Of a stretch of 56,664 nucleotides of DNA, positions 7,963 through 15,957 are shown one piece after another. Positions within the stretch are counted from its first letter, which is position 1; every line of letters begins with the position of its first letter. The stretch is taken from assembly GCA_031551725.1 (NCBI GenBank), contig JAVBNF010000017.1, positions 1 through 56,664 on the forward strand, in the 5' to 3' direction. The notes beneath the pieces are model-generated. The model was not told where the DNA came from, searched no databases, and saw only the letters and a program-made list of their open reading frames with translations. The position numbers and the translations under genes were made by a program. The DNA is from JAVBNF01 sp031551725 (GTDB lineage Bacteria > Bacteroidota > Bacteroidia > Bacteroidales > P3).

Positions 7963-10900
7963 TTATTTTAATAATTCTAACATTCTAAGTCTTGCTTTGG
8001 CTTTTATTTGCAGCAGTTTTAAGCGTTTTTCTTTGTCCGTATCCACAAATGTCGAAGTCTGATTTTGCCTAAACATCTGTGCTACTTCGTTGGCGAGCCA
8101 CTGAACAACATCGGCTTCACTGCGTTTGAAGCTGTGTTTGTACTCCATCCAATCTGCCGGAGAAACGTGTTCTTTTTCGAGTAGGTTTTTGATTTCTACT
8201 TTATCTTCGCTGATAACATTGGGGTTGGTAAAATTGGAAGTCTTGTTTCTCACTTCATCGACCATGTTTAACAGGATTTTGGAGCGTTCGGATGTTGGAT
8301 TAAAGGGATAGTTCTGCCGGAGCATAGCGAGCGAAGTCATTACATTATCCGCATCGCCTAATCCGGAAAACCCGTCCGTTTCATCTTTAATCATGGCAAA
8401 AAGTTTGACTTCGAGTTCGACCAGTTTTGGAAAAACGGTTGTTTCTACTTCTTTTTCTTCCGATAGTTCATCTGCAATGATTTCAAGCTGAAAATCGGAT
8501 AAAGCCACGGTGCAATTGGTTTGCGTGTAGATTTCTTTTGCAACGGCGGCAATATTTTCTATACTTACATTCCCACTCCAACAGCTGCCAACTTTTTGAA
8601 AACCGGTATTGCTTTCCACGTATTGTAGTATGGTTTCGTTTTTGATAAGAAAGCTAAAGCGCTGCATGGATAGCGAGGATGTAATCACTTTAAAACCGGA
8701 TGAAGTGCGCATAAAGCTAATTCCGTTGTCTGTGTTGAGCATTGAGCCTTGCGAAAGCCCTTTTAAAACCCGGATAGCTTTAATAAGCGGCACAATCGTC
8801 ATCGCGGAGCCTTTGGACTTGCCGGGCGAATAATATTCCGGCAAAAGAATGCCTTTTTTACTTCCTCCGCCCATAAGAGAATAGCTAATTAATTTACTTT
8901 TCTCCTCAATATTTCCGTATGCTTGCAGTAAATTTCCGGTGTAAATATATCTTATTGTTCGGTTTGCAAGGGCGTTTTTAATATGGTCGTCCCATTTTTC
9001 CAAAATATCGTTTGCTTCGTTTTCGCTAATAGCGTAGGAATATGCAATAATCCCGTCAAGGAGTTTCGCCTGTTCGCCGGAAAGTACGAACTCCAAATAT
9101 TTATTTGAATTTGCAACCGCAATGCGTGCAACAATGCCGCTTGGAGCGAATGGATTCGGCTTGTTGTAGTTGATTTTAAAACCTAAAAATACCGCCGGAA
9201 TCTTCTCTTTGCTGCCAAAAGAAAAACTGTCCTGCGGATAATAAAGCGATTTCCCAATATGAAAAAACTTGAAAAACCGTTGCAGATATTTTATATTGTT
9301 ATCCGCCTTATCTCTACACGCTTTTATTCCGGCATCCGCCGCATCCACGATTGCCTTTTTTCGCTCGTTGTAGTAAAGTTGTTGTTGATTTTCGGTTGTA
9401 AGTGCAAGAAATTTCTTTTCGTTTGTAATATTTTCAATTGCTTTATCCGCCTTTTGTGATACTTCTACAGTATCTTTTTCCGCTTTTGCAAGCAGTGTTG
9501 TTTTAAGATTTTCAATAAGTTCGGATTGCAGTGTTTTCGCATCTTTTCCGGATAAGGATTCCGAAATAAGATTATCAAGTTCGGCTTTCTTGAATGGTTT
9601 TTTGAGAACATTGACCTCACATTTTTCAAGATAGGTATTTCCGCCAAAGGATTTTGAGCCGCCTTTTCCGGCAAAACACATCTTCTTTTCAAGCGTGGAG
9701 GCTTCGAGGTTCATCGTTTCCACTTCGAGGTCGTAGTCGCCCGTTTGAAGCAGATAATGCACATGGTTTTGGTAACGTTCCACCATATCATCGTAAAACC
9801 GCTGCTGTTCTGCTGTTGGAAGTACCGCCACCCGCCCCGATACCTGGGAGGCGGCATTTTCAAGGCTGTCTTTTTCTTTGGTTTTGTTGTCGCCGCTTGC
9901 CTTGTTTAATCCGAGCGGGTCGCCGATAGCTTCGTTGAGTTCGGGGTTTTCGGTTAGAAAATCGACAATTAAATGGTCGCCATACTTGTTTAGGAAGTCC
10001 TCACTTTGCAGCAGCGCCTGCGAGTTCTTTTGGTTGGAAGTGGTATTGGCATCGAGCGATTTGAGTTTCTTTTGTAACATCATCGAAAGCCGTTTTTCCG
10101 CCGGAATCGCTGAATTTACATAATCATAAATCGGTTTAAAAACTTGTCCGGTACGATTAATACGCCCGCGTTTCTGTACTTCGCGGTTAATATCCAGTTC
10201 GGCTTGAAGTACAATCATTACCCTTTGCCGAACTTCGGAAAGTGGCACTACGGGCGTTACAATAGCGTGCGCCGATGCGCCTGTGGAGCCGCTTTGGTTG
10301 ATTAAAAGTACATCGACTTCGTTGTTGTTGAATTTCCGGAAAGCATCATTAACAAGTTCTTTTTTTCGTGATTTGACAAGGGCGATATTACTTTTGTGGT
10401 CTTTAAATTGGAGCTCAATTTTTCGTCCGGTAACTTCCGCAACGTTGTACCCCGCATTCTCAATACGGTGTTTGATAATGTCAATCGGCGAGATTGAAAT
10501 TCCGGTTGAAATGTTTTTAATAAGCGAGTGTACTTTGTTGTAGGATTCTTGCGCTTCGGGAGAAAGGTCTTCGAGTTTAAGTTCTTTGCTTTTCGTTTTT
10601 CCGGCTTCATCCACTTCCGAAAAACGAAACACGCCGTCAAGCCCTTTTTTCAGCACTTCCGAGAAATCGGCTTTGATAATATCGCCGTCCTGTACGGGCA
10701 TGCCTTTTTCGTTTTCCATGTTTTCCAAAAAGGCGCCCATTGTCGAAGAAAATGCAATTACCGGAGCCTTGCCCTCTTTAAGCCGTTGAATGGCGCGCTC
10801 TGCAACGGCTTCGGCTTTAATAGAGAAAAGCATTTGATTAATTACATTGAAAACTTTGGAAAAATAAGGCGTGGATGTAACGCCGAGTTCTTTAGTGCCT

Positions 10901-13047
10901 TTGCGCTCTTCCACGTTGGTAGCAAACATTTTGGCGGCATCATCAAGCTGCTCCAAAACGGGATTGATACCGTTTTTCTGAAAGGCAATGATTTCCCGAA
11001 GAACAGCCGTAATGTTGTCTGATATGGCTTTGTGTTCCTGTTCTTTGTTTTCCACGCCATAGCTGCGTTCGCCCTCTGCGTCAAGGGTAATATAATTAAC
11101 TTCAATGCCCTCAAAACTGCGTTCACGCCGGAGCATCTGACCCTCCGATACCAAGTTTGCGGAAAGCACTTCCTGAAGCGCCACGCCGCCCTTTACAATC
11201 GCTTCCACGAGGGCTTCGTTCGAAAGCGAAGCATCCTGCATACACGTTTTACTTGCGTAAAGCGGCATATTATCCGCACGTTTAGCAAAAGTCGCCGATA
11301 GAAAAACTACGCCTTTAGCTTCTTTGACTACCGAATAGAAAAATCTTGCTGTAGCGGAAGTTTGGATATTGCCGCCTGCGTTGTGGCTCTCATCGAGGAT
11401 TAGAACGTTTCCCTGTGCCAACGCAGCAACAAAAGCCTGCTTGGTGGTGGGCTTTTCGCTTGCTATCTGCGAATACGTGAGCATCGCATAATCAAAATTA
11501 TCGTTTAATTTCTGTTCTTTAAAAACGTTTTCCTGATAGGAACGTTCCATTGGCTCATAGACCACTTCACCGTTTTCATCTTTGATTTGAGTTTTGCTTT
11601 CGTTTGCATTAACGATAAACGGGCGTAAATCCGCACTTCCGATTGCTTTTAAGTCGCGATACATATCGCTGAACAAGTTTGCCTTTTCTGTAATAAATAT
11701 CGGTTTTAAGCCTTGTTTGCAAGCATAGCGGATAACTGCCGCCGCAACACGCCCTTTACCAATTCCCGTCTGGTCGCCGATAATAATGCCCTGATGTTTT
11801 TCTTCGATGTTGTAAATCGCCATTGCAACCGCATCCACCTGTTCGGCGGAAAGCGAAGAAGCCATTTCTTCATCGGAAGCGTAGCCTAAATGCGTTCTGA
11901 CGTAATTATTGATACTGCCGCCGACTTCATCTTTTACGTCCACAAGTGCCGAATGTATCTCATAATCCATTGAATCGGGAACAACAGTATCAAGCGGCTT
12001 TACCGGATAATCGCTTACCGTGCGGTAAGGACCTGCAAGTTCATCAAAGTTCAAAGCCTGCAAAAGCTGTAATTTTTCTTTGGCTTTTAAAATAAGTATC
12101 TCTTTTTCACTCATGGTATTTTCTTGTAAATTTACACGTTTGAAAAGGGTGTCAAAATCTGAAATTTCTTCATCTATCGAGGTTTTAAGCGGAACATAAC
12201 CTTCCGGAATTTCTTTGCGGCCGTTAATCAAAATGAGCCGTACATTAAAGCTGGTGCCTTGCCGGGAATACAAATCGCCGTTGATGAGTAGGACGTCTTC
12301 CACGTTGTAATACCGGTAGAGATAGGACAAAAACACTCTGTTTTTGCCTTTTTGAATGCGTCCGTTATCATCATATTTTGTGTGTCCGCCCACAATAATC
12401 GCCGCTTTGCCGTCATCTTTCATTGTATCAAGCGCTCGGAGCGCCATCAAATGGTCAAGCGCGGTTATTCCAAACTCGCCGTACATCACTTTTTCGTAAA
12501 TACTTCCAAATGGCGGATTGGTAATTACGCCGTCAAATTTCTTTTGATAATTTTTGAAAGGTTCCGAAGCATCTACGCTGCTTACCTCTTTATAGTTTTG
12601 GGTGCGGAGATTGGCGTTTCTAATTTCGTCAATTTCATTTACAATTACTTCTCTTTCCGGAAGTGCAATCGTGAGTAGTCCATTGCCTGCCGATGGCTCG
12701 AAATAAAGTGCATTGCCCCATCTTTTCACATACATACTCGCCAAAAACGAAATGGGACAAGGCGTAGAATATTGCTGCAACATCACACTTTGACTGGTGC
12801 GAAGCGATAGATTAACTTGATTTCTATAAATTTCTACAATTTGATTGTAACGTTCCCGAGTGCTTAATACTTCGTTTTGCGCGATTTTTCGAGTGGAAAG
12901 CACAATTGCAAGTTCAGTCAGTTCTTTGATAAGCGTTGCATCCGAAATTCCACATCCGGAAGCGAGTTTATCAATAGAGCGTTTATTTTGCTTTTCCCCA
13001 CTCTCTATAACTTCTTGGACTTTATGAATATAAATATCGGTATTCAT
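7963..13047 (-). CDS. Adenine methyltransferase-helicase fusion (Strawberry-notch type)
   Basis: A 1694-residue protein, the largest of the element. Residues 1-110 are helical. A class I methyltransferase follows: motif I FEPSAGNG at 116-123 and catalytic NPPF at 177-180, as in N6-adenine methylases. A superfamily 2 helicase comes next: GDQTGIGKG (424-432), DESH (552-555), SAT (584-586) and, around 1000, the Strawberry-notch C-terminal box RGRINRTGQ. The last 600 residues are unassigned. Similar fusions occur in phages (for instance the DarB type of P1, an injected antirestriction protein) and in large plasmids. Roles in antirestriction or DNA modification are inferred. It shares an operon with the RadA-like gene. 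Confidence 0.8.
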   Translation of the reverse strand: MNTDIYIHKVQEVIESGEKQNKRSIDKLASGCGISDATLIKELTELAIVLSTRKIAQNEVLSTRERYNQIVEIYRNQVNLSLRTSQSVMLQQYSTPCPISFLASMYVKRWGNALYFEPSAGNGLLTIALPEREVIVNEIDEIRNANLRTQNYKEVSSVDASEPFKNYQKKFDGVITNPPFGSIYEKVMYGEFGITALDHLMALRALDTMKDDGKAAIIVGGHTKYDDNGRIQKGKNRVFLSYLYRYYNVEDVLLINGDLYSRQGTSFNVRLILINGRKEIPEGYVPLKTSIDEEISDFDTLFKRVNLQENTMSEKEILILKAKEKLQLLQALNFDELAGPYRTVSDYPVKPLDTVVPDSMDYEIHSALVDVKDEVGGSINNYVRTHLGYASDEEMASSLSAEQVDAVAMAIYNIEEKHQGIIIGDQTGIGKGRVAAAVIRYACKQGLKPIFITEKANLFSDMYRDLKAIGSADLRPFIVNANESKTQIKDENGEVVYEPMERSYQENVFKEQKLNDNFDYAMLTYSQIASEKPTTKQAFVAALAQGNVLILDESHNAGGNIQTSATARFFYSVVKEAKGVVFLSATFAKRADNMPLYASKTCMQDASLSNEALVEAIVKGGVALQEVLSANLVSEGQMLRRERSFEGIEVNYITLDAEGERSYGVENKEQEHKAISDNITAVLREIIAFQKNGINPVLEQLDDAAKMFATNVEERKGTKELGVTSTPYFSKVFNVINQMLFSIKAEAVAERAIQRLKEGKAPVIAFSSTMGAFLENMENEKGMPVQDGDIIKADFSEVLKKGLDGVFRFSEVDEAGKTKSKELKLEDLSPEAQESYNKVHSLIKNISTGISISPIDIIKHRIENAGYNVAEVTGRKIELQFKDHKSNIALVKSRKKELVNDAFRKFNNNEVDVLLINQSGSTGASAHAIVTPVVPLSEVRQRVMIVLQAELDINREVQKRGRINRTGQVFKPIYDYVNSAIPAEKRLSMMLQKKLKSLDANTTSNQKNSQALLQSEDFLNKYGDHLIVDFLTENPELNEAIGDPLGLNKASGDNKTKEKDSLENAASQVSGRVAVLPTAEQQRFYDDMVERYQNHVHYLLQTGDYDLEVETMNLEASTLEKKMCFAGKGGSKSFGGNTYLEKCEVNVLKKPFKKAELDNLISESLSGKDAKTLQSELIENLKTTLLAKAEKDTVEVSQKADKAIENITNEKKFLALTTENQQQLYYNERKKAIVDAADAGIKACRDKADNNIKYLQRFFKFFHIGKSLYYPQDSFSFGSKEKIPAVFLGFKINYNKPNPFAPSGIVARIAVANSNKYLEFVLSGEQAKLLDGIIAYSYAISENEANDILEKWDDHIKNALANRTIRYIYTGNLLQAYGNIEEKSKLISYSLMGGGSKKGILLPEYYSPGKSKGSAMTIVPLIKAIRVLKGLSQGSMLNTDNGISFMRTSSGFKVITSSLSMQRFSFLIKNETILQYVESNTGFQKVGSCWSGNVSIENIAAVAKEIYTQTNCTVALSDFQLEIIADELSEEKEVETTVFPKLVELEVKLFAMIKDETDGFSGLGDADNVMTSLAMLRQNYPFNPTSERSKILLNMVDEVRNKTSNFTNPNVISEDKVEIKNLLEKEHVSPADWMEYKHSFKRSEADVVQWLANEVAQMFRQNQTSTFVDTDKEKRLKLLQIKAKARLRMLELLK

Positions 13048-13078
13048 TTTTTTTGAATTCTGTTTTTTCTTATCGTTC

Positions 13079-13086
13079 TATTTTTG
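13079..13086 (+). promoter_or_regulatory. Possible -7 element for the 47-residue gene
   Basis: TATTTTTG fits the Bacteroidota -7 consensus and is 13 bases before the ATG at 13100. A TTTG lies at 13052-13055, but the 23-base gap is longer than usual, so this is a weaker call. Confidence 0.35.
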
Positions 13087-13099
13087 CAAAAAAACACCC

Positions 13100-13243
13100 A
13101 TGAAAGACGATAAATTACAACCCTCCGAAGAATGCATTCAAGCTATCCTTGATTTTCTATATCTTGGAATTAAACCGCCAATAAAGGATGTTCTCGACTT
13201 CACGGATGAAGAGTTAAAGGAATTTCTTGGTGATTTTGAGTGA
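13100..13243 (+). CDS. Small acidic hypothetical protein (47 residues)
   Basis: A short frame of 48 codons starting at ATG 13100. The product is acidic with amphipathic helices (SEECIQAILDFLYLGIKPP, DFTDEELKEFLGDFE) and no membrane segment. It lies on the plus strand, divergent from the methyltransferase/helicase gene and just upstream of the toxin-antitoxin pair. A -7 element stands immediately before it. Codon use and the regular helix pattern favour a real gene over a chance frame. I do not recognise it; a small antirepressor, antitoxin or anti-defence protein would fit the place. Confidence 0.5.
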   Translation: MKDDKLQPSEECIQAILDFLYLGIKPPIKDVLDFTDEELKEFLGDFE

Positions 13244-13251
13244 ATCATAAA

Positions 13252-13283
13252 TTTGGTTTTCTTTGAGATTTTGATTACTTTTG
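13252..13283 (+). promoter_or_regulatory. Promoter of the toxin-antitoxin pair
   Basis: TTTG (13252-13255), 20 bases, then TACTTTTG (13276-13283): a good match to the Bacteroidota consensus. The start would be near 13290, leaving a leader of only about ten bases before the antitoxin ATG at 13299. Confidence 0.7.
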
Positions 13284-13298
13284 TATAAACTTTAAACC

Positions 13299-13532
13299 AT
13301 GCAAACTGTTCATTCAACATCGCATAATCGTTCAAAAGCATATCGCAAAGCGACTACACCATCGCAGTCTGCTTTATTGAGTTCTAATTTTAATGAGAAT
13401 GGTTTATATATTCTAACCGAAGAAGATCGTTTGGCAATTGCTAAAGCTGAAAGGAATATGGATAATGGTCTTTATGTTACCCATGAAGATGCCATGAAGT
13501 CTTTTGAACAATGCCTGCTCGAAGCCCGATAA
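13299..13532 (+). CDS. Antitoxin of a RelE/ParE-type pair
   Basis: A 77-residue protein upstream of a RelE/ParE-like toxin and overlapping it by 22 bases, the usual antitoxin-first arrangement. The C-terminal half (LAIAKAERNMDNGLYVTHEDAMKSFEQCLL) has the 'G-(Y/F)-THEDAM' pattern of short antitoxins that wrap around ParE/RelE toxins. The N-terminal half is Ser/Thr-rich and may be flexible. It is read against the minus-strand element genes on both sides from its own promoter, as expected of an addiction module. Autorepression with the toxin is typical of the family but no operator is evident. Confidence 0.7.
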   Translation: MQTVHSTSHNRSKAYRKATTPSQSALLSSNFNENGLYILTEEDRLAIAKAERNMDNGLYVTHEDAMKSFEQCLLEAR

Positions 13533-13825
13533 AAATCATTTGGGATAATGAAGCCCGACAATATTGGTTCGATGCCCTTCGTTTTTATAATAAACGGAAT
13601 GGAAATCCTATTTATTCAAGCAAACTTCAAAAAGAACTTCAGCACTGCACACAACTGCTGCAAACGCATCATTTTTTAGGGTACATTTCTCAAGATGATA
13701 AAATTCGTGTTTTGCATGTGTATGATTTTGCTATATTTTATAAGATTAATCCAGACCATATTCGGATATTAAGAATTCGTTCAAGTCATCAACTCCCTTG
13801 TGATTTTAATGAAATTTCTATTTAA
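13511..13825 (+). CDS. RelE/ParE superfamily toxin
   Basis: A 104-residue basic protein with the compact RelE/ParE fold: IIWDNEARQYWFDALRFY at the N-terminus, a helix LQKELQHCTQLLQ, and the C-terminal strands KIRVLHVYDFAIFYKI and HIRILRIRSSHQ ('Y-I----I-ILRI---RQ' pattern). RelE members cleave mRNA on the ribosome, ParE members poison gyrase; the sequence does not settle which. It overlaps the antitoxin by 22 bases and converges with the spanin-like gene, overlapping its end by eight bases. Confidence 0.75.
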   Translation: MPARSPIKIIWDNEARQYWFDALRFYNKRNGNPIYSSKLQKELQHCTQLLQTHHFLGYISQDDKIRVLHVYDFAIFYKINPDHIRILRIRSSHQLPCDFNEISI

Positions 13826-14300
13826 ATATTCTTTCAGCCATTATCTTGAAAAATACGCAAAACAGCGCATAAATCAATAATAGCAGGAAAAACCTGATTA
13901 GCATATTTGGTTCTTTCTCTTTTGTAATTCGTGTTTCCGTGCGTATTTCCCGAATGCCGTTTTTAACCATAATCGGAATGCTTGTATCTTTATTCACTAC
14001 CGATAAATAAAGTCTTTCATTAGTAATAAAAGATTTTGTAATCTGGTTGTACGTTTCAATGGTCAGCGTATCGGAAAATGATTTGTTAACTAAATCTACC
14101 TTGGTGGATATTTGTTGTTCCTTGATCGGCGGTAGTTTGGCGGTAATTGTAGTGTCCCGATAGCTGGTATGGGTTTCCGTTTTCTCGTGAATACGAACCG
14201 TTTTCTGTCTGCAAACGCATGAGCAAAGTAACAGAAAAAGTACAAAAATGTTAATTTTAAATAACACTTTTAATCTATATTTGTAATTTGCAACTTTCAT
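13818..14300 (-). CDS. Spanin-like membrane lipoprotein (putative lysis protein)
   Basis: 160 residues from the ATG at 14300; earlier starts (to 14348) would overlap the gene upstream. A hydrophobic N-terminus ends in a lipobox-like LLLCSC, then comes a charged 100-residue ectodomain with repeated I/T-rich strands, and a C-terminal membrane helix (about residues 135-155). A membrane-spanning rod next to a holin-like gene and a lytic transglycosylase fits the spanin (Rz/Rz1) place in a phage lysis cassette, but homology to known spanins is not visible. The stop is eight bases inside the convergent toxin gene. Confidence 0.45.
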   Translation of the reverse strand: MKVANYKYRLKVLFKINIFVLFLLLCSCVCRQKTVRIHEKTETHTSYRDTTITAKLPPIKEQQISTKVDLVNKSFSDTLTIETYNQITKSFITNERLYLSVVNKDTSIPIMVKNGIREIRTETRITKEKEPNMLIRFFLLLLIYALFCVFFKIMAERIFK

Positions 14301-14301
14301 T

Positions 14302-14517
14302 TTAATTATTTTTTGATGGTCGTTTGGTTTGAGCATATATATAAACATTCAGTAGCGTAATGGCTGATGGCACACAAGTAATAGCAAGACTTTCCATATC
14401 TTTGCAAATAGCCGCTATGCAACAAGCCGTTATTAACACCAATCCCAATAGAGTGGCAAAAAAGCGTGTCCGGCGAGTGTGAGATAACCATTTCATCATT
14501 TTTTCAGAATTATACAT
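14302..14517 (-). CDS. Holin-like small membrane protein
   Basis: 71 residues from the ATG at 14517. A short basic N-terminus (SEKMMKWLSHTRRTR) is followed by two close membrane helices (about residues 19-38 and 42-62) and a basic tail (QTKRPSKNN), the topology of class II holins. It overlaps the end of the spike-like gene by 22 bases and is followed after one base by the spanin-like gene. Together with the lytic transglycosylase gene two places upstream this looks like a lysis module. There is no sequence match to a named holin family, so the role is inferred from size, topology and place. Confidence 0.45.
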   Translation of the reverse strand: MYNSEKMMKWLSHTRRTRFFATLLGLVLITACCIAAICKDMESLAITCVPSAITLLNVYIYAQTKRPSKNN

Positions 14518-15320
14518 TGGAAAATAATTTTGTGCCCCTCGTTGATGGTATCCGTTAGAAAACCCGCCATTCGTTCTGCAAAAATGGTCATAAAAGTAGA
14601 AGTACAAAAAATGGTCATATCATAAGCGCTGCTTTTTCCACTGTATTCGAGGTGCCAATAATTCCGGGTATCGCACGCTACAAATTTGGTTTCACCAACG
14701 GCTTGATTTGGGAGTGAAATGCTTAAAGCATAACAGTGCGTCCCTGCGGCTGGCGTGATAAGTTTTAAGGAGCCGGTAAGCAGGTAATGATTGCCTTTAT
14801 CCATAATTTTAAGATAATCCACCGATAGCCCATTTTCCGAACTTGCCGCTAAATCTTGCCAAACGCCTTTTAATAACTGAATCTCGGTACGAATATCCCC
14901 AATGGTTTGGGTCATGAATAGCTTGTATTCGTTGAATTCGCTAACGTTCAATTTTCCACTCACAAGGTCGGCAAGCGATGTGCGGTTGGCTTTGATAAAT
15001 GCCACAATTTCCTGTACCGTGTCAAGTTCCACATCGTCCGAGTTTAAGACCGCTTGCAAAGCCTGTAATTGCGCTTTTAGCGCCAAAATTTCACCGTCTA
15101 ATTCGCTGGCGCGATTGGAAAGTGTGGTTAACATCCCTTCCAAAACGGTATTGGCATCATTCGAACTGAACTCTTGGAGCGAAGATATGCTGTAACTCAT
15201 GCCGTCATCTTGCATTGTTACTTTATCGTCTTGCGGCCACGCGATGAAGTTCCCACGAATTAAATCCGCAGGTGTAAATAGTCGCTTAATCCCATTTGCC
15301 GCTGTAAGTAAAAAACTCAT
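14496..15320 (-). CDS. Spike- or fibre-like coiled-coil protein
   Basis: A 274-residue protein. Residues 1-50 are globular; 55-100 form a heptad coiled coil (LEGMLTTLSNRASELDGEIL, ALKAQLQALQAV), a second helix pair follows (residues 110-160), and the C-terminal 100 residues are beta-rich (GNHYLLTGSLKLI, HCYALSISLP, YDMTIFCTSTFMTIF). A trimeric stalk with a beta-structured head is the layout of receptor-binding spikes and tail fibres. Its ATG overlaps, as ATGA, the TGA of the frameshifted reading of the upstream transglycosylase, so translation is probably coupled. No catalytic motif was seen. Confidence 0.5.
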   Translation of the reverse strand: MSFLLTAANGIKRLFTPADLIRGNFIAWPQDDKVTMQDDGMSYSISSLQEFSSNDANTVLEGMLTTLSNRASELDGEILALKAQLQALQAVLNSDDVELDTVQEIVAFIKANRTSLADLVSGKLNVSEFNEYKLFMTQTIGDIRTEIQLLKGVWQDLAASSENGLSVDYLKIMDKGNHYLLTGSLKLITPAAGTHCYALSISLPNQAVGETKFVACDTRNYWHLEYSGKSSAYDMTIFCTSTFMTIFAERMAGFLTDTINEGHKIIFQCIILKK

Positions 15321-15360
15321 TTTCTTAATTTTTTAAACATGAAATAAATTGCTGCGCCGA

Positions 15361-15957
15361 TTAGGATTGCACCAAATCCGGCGAGTGCAACGTTTTTTTT
15401 TCAATGACAAATTCTAAATACGCAGCCGGAACGACTTTTAACATCGCCGCTTTGGCTTCGCCGACTGTGATTTTACCATCCTTATTCAAATCAAATCCGG
15501 CATTTTGCGTGGCAATCTTTGATGCCGATAAATCTTTAGTTTGTAACACCCAGTCATCGGGTTTTCCAATTGCCACTGGGAAAAAACACGCCATATACAA
15601 ATCCGTGTAGCACGAAAGTTTTCCGGCGAACGATTTGTAATATTTATATACATAATCAAGTTGTTCAATTGCGGACATTTGATACAGTTTTTGCGTGGTT
15701 GTTCCCATTCCTTTGGCGGTTTCGGGCATAAACTGCATAAGTCCGGTTGCCCGGAATGCCGCACGTTTGTAAGCATCGGTTTCGGTATCGCCCTTTTGTT
15801 TATTGACGGCTTGCGCATTGATGCGGCTTTCGTTGTAAAACATAATCATCAGCCAATTGGGACTAACGCCTATTAAATCGGCAATATTTCGCAGTTTTTT
15901 CTCAAATTCGGCTCTGTTTTCGCCCTTATTGCACACTAATTTCTCTAACAGTATCAT
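15361..15957 (-). CDS. Lytic transglycosylase with dockerin-like EF hand, frameshifted membrane tail
   Basis: 198 residues in the uninterrupted frame. The SLT fold is clear: the catalytic Glu in FYNESRINAQAVNK and the ATGLMQFMPETA box. It cleaves peptidoglycan glycan strands, as virion entry or lysis enzymes do. Residues 160-175 (FDLNKDGKITVGEAKAAM) resemble an EF hand. Near the end, a run of nine A (15401-15393 on the minus strand) is followed in the -1 frame by VALAGFGAILIGAAIYFMFK, a membrane helix, then KLRK and a TGA at 15319-15317 that overlaps the next ATG as ATGA. The longer, membrane-anchored form is therefore probably the functional one, by slippage or because of an indel. Confidence 0.75.
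   Translation of the reverse strand: MILLEKLVCNKGENRAEFEKKLRNIADLIGVSPNWLMIMFYNESRINAQAVNKQKGDTETDAYKRAAFRATGLMQFMPETAKGMGTTTQKLYQMSAIEQLDYVYKYYKSFAGKLSCYTDLYMACFFPVAIGKPDDWVLQTKDLSASKIATQNAGFDLNKDGKITVGEAKAAMLKVVPAAYLEFVIEKKTLHSPDLVQS

Noticed and set aside
10528..11022. 164-residue plus-strand frame inside the methylase-helicase gene
   Set aside because: Antisense shadow of a gene with clear motifs; composition rich in Phe and Cys as expected of the complement.
13138..13341. 67-residue minus-strand frame near the toxin-antitoxin genes
   Set aside because: It lies antisense to the 47-residue gene and the antitoxin start, both of which have matching promoters.
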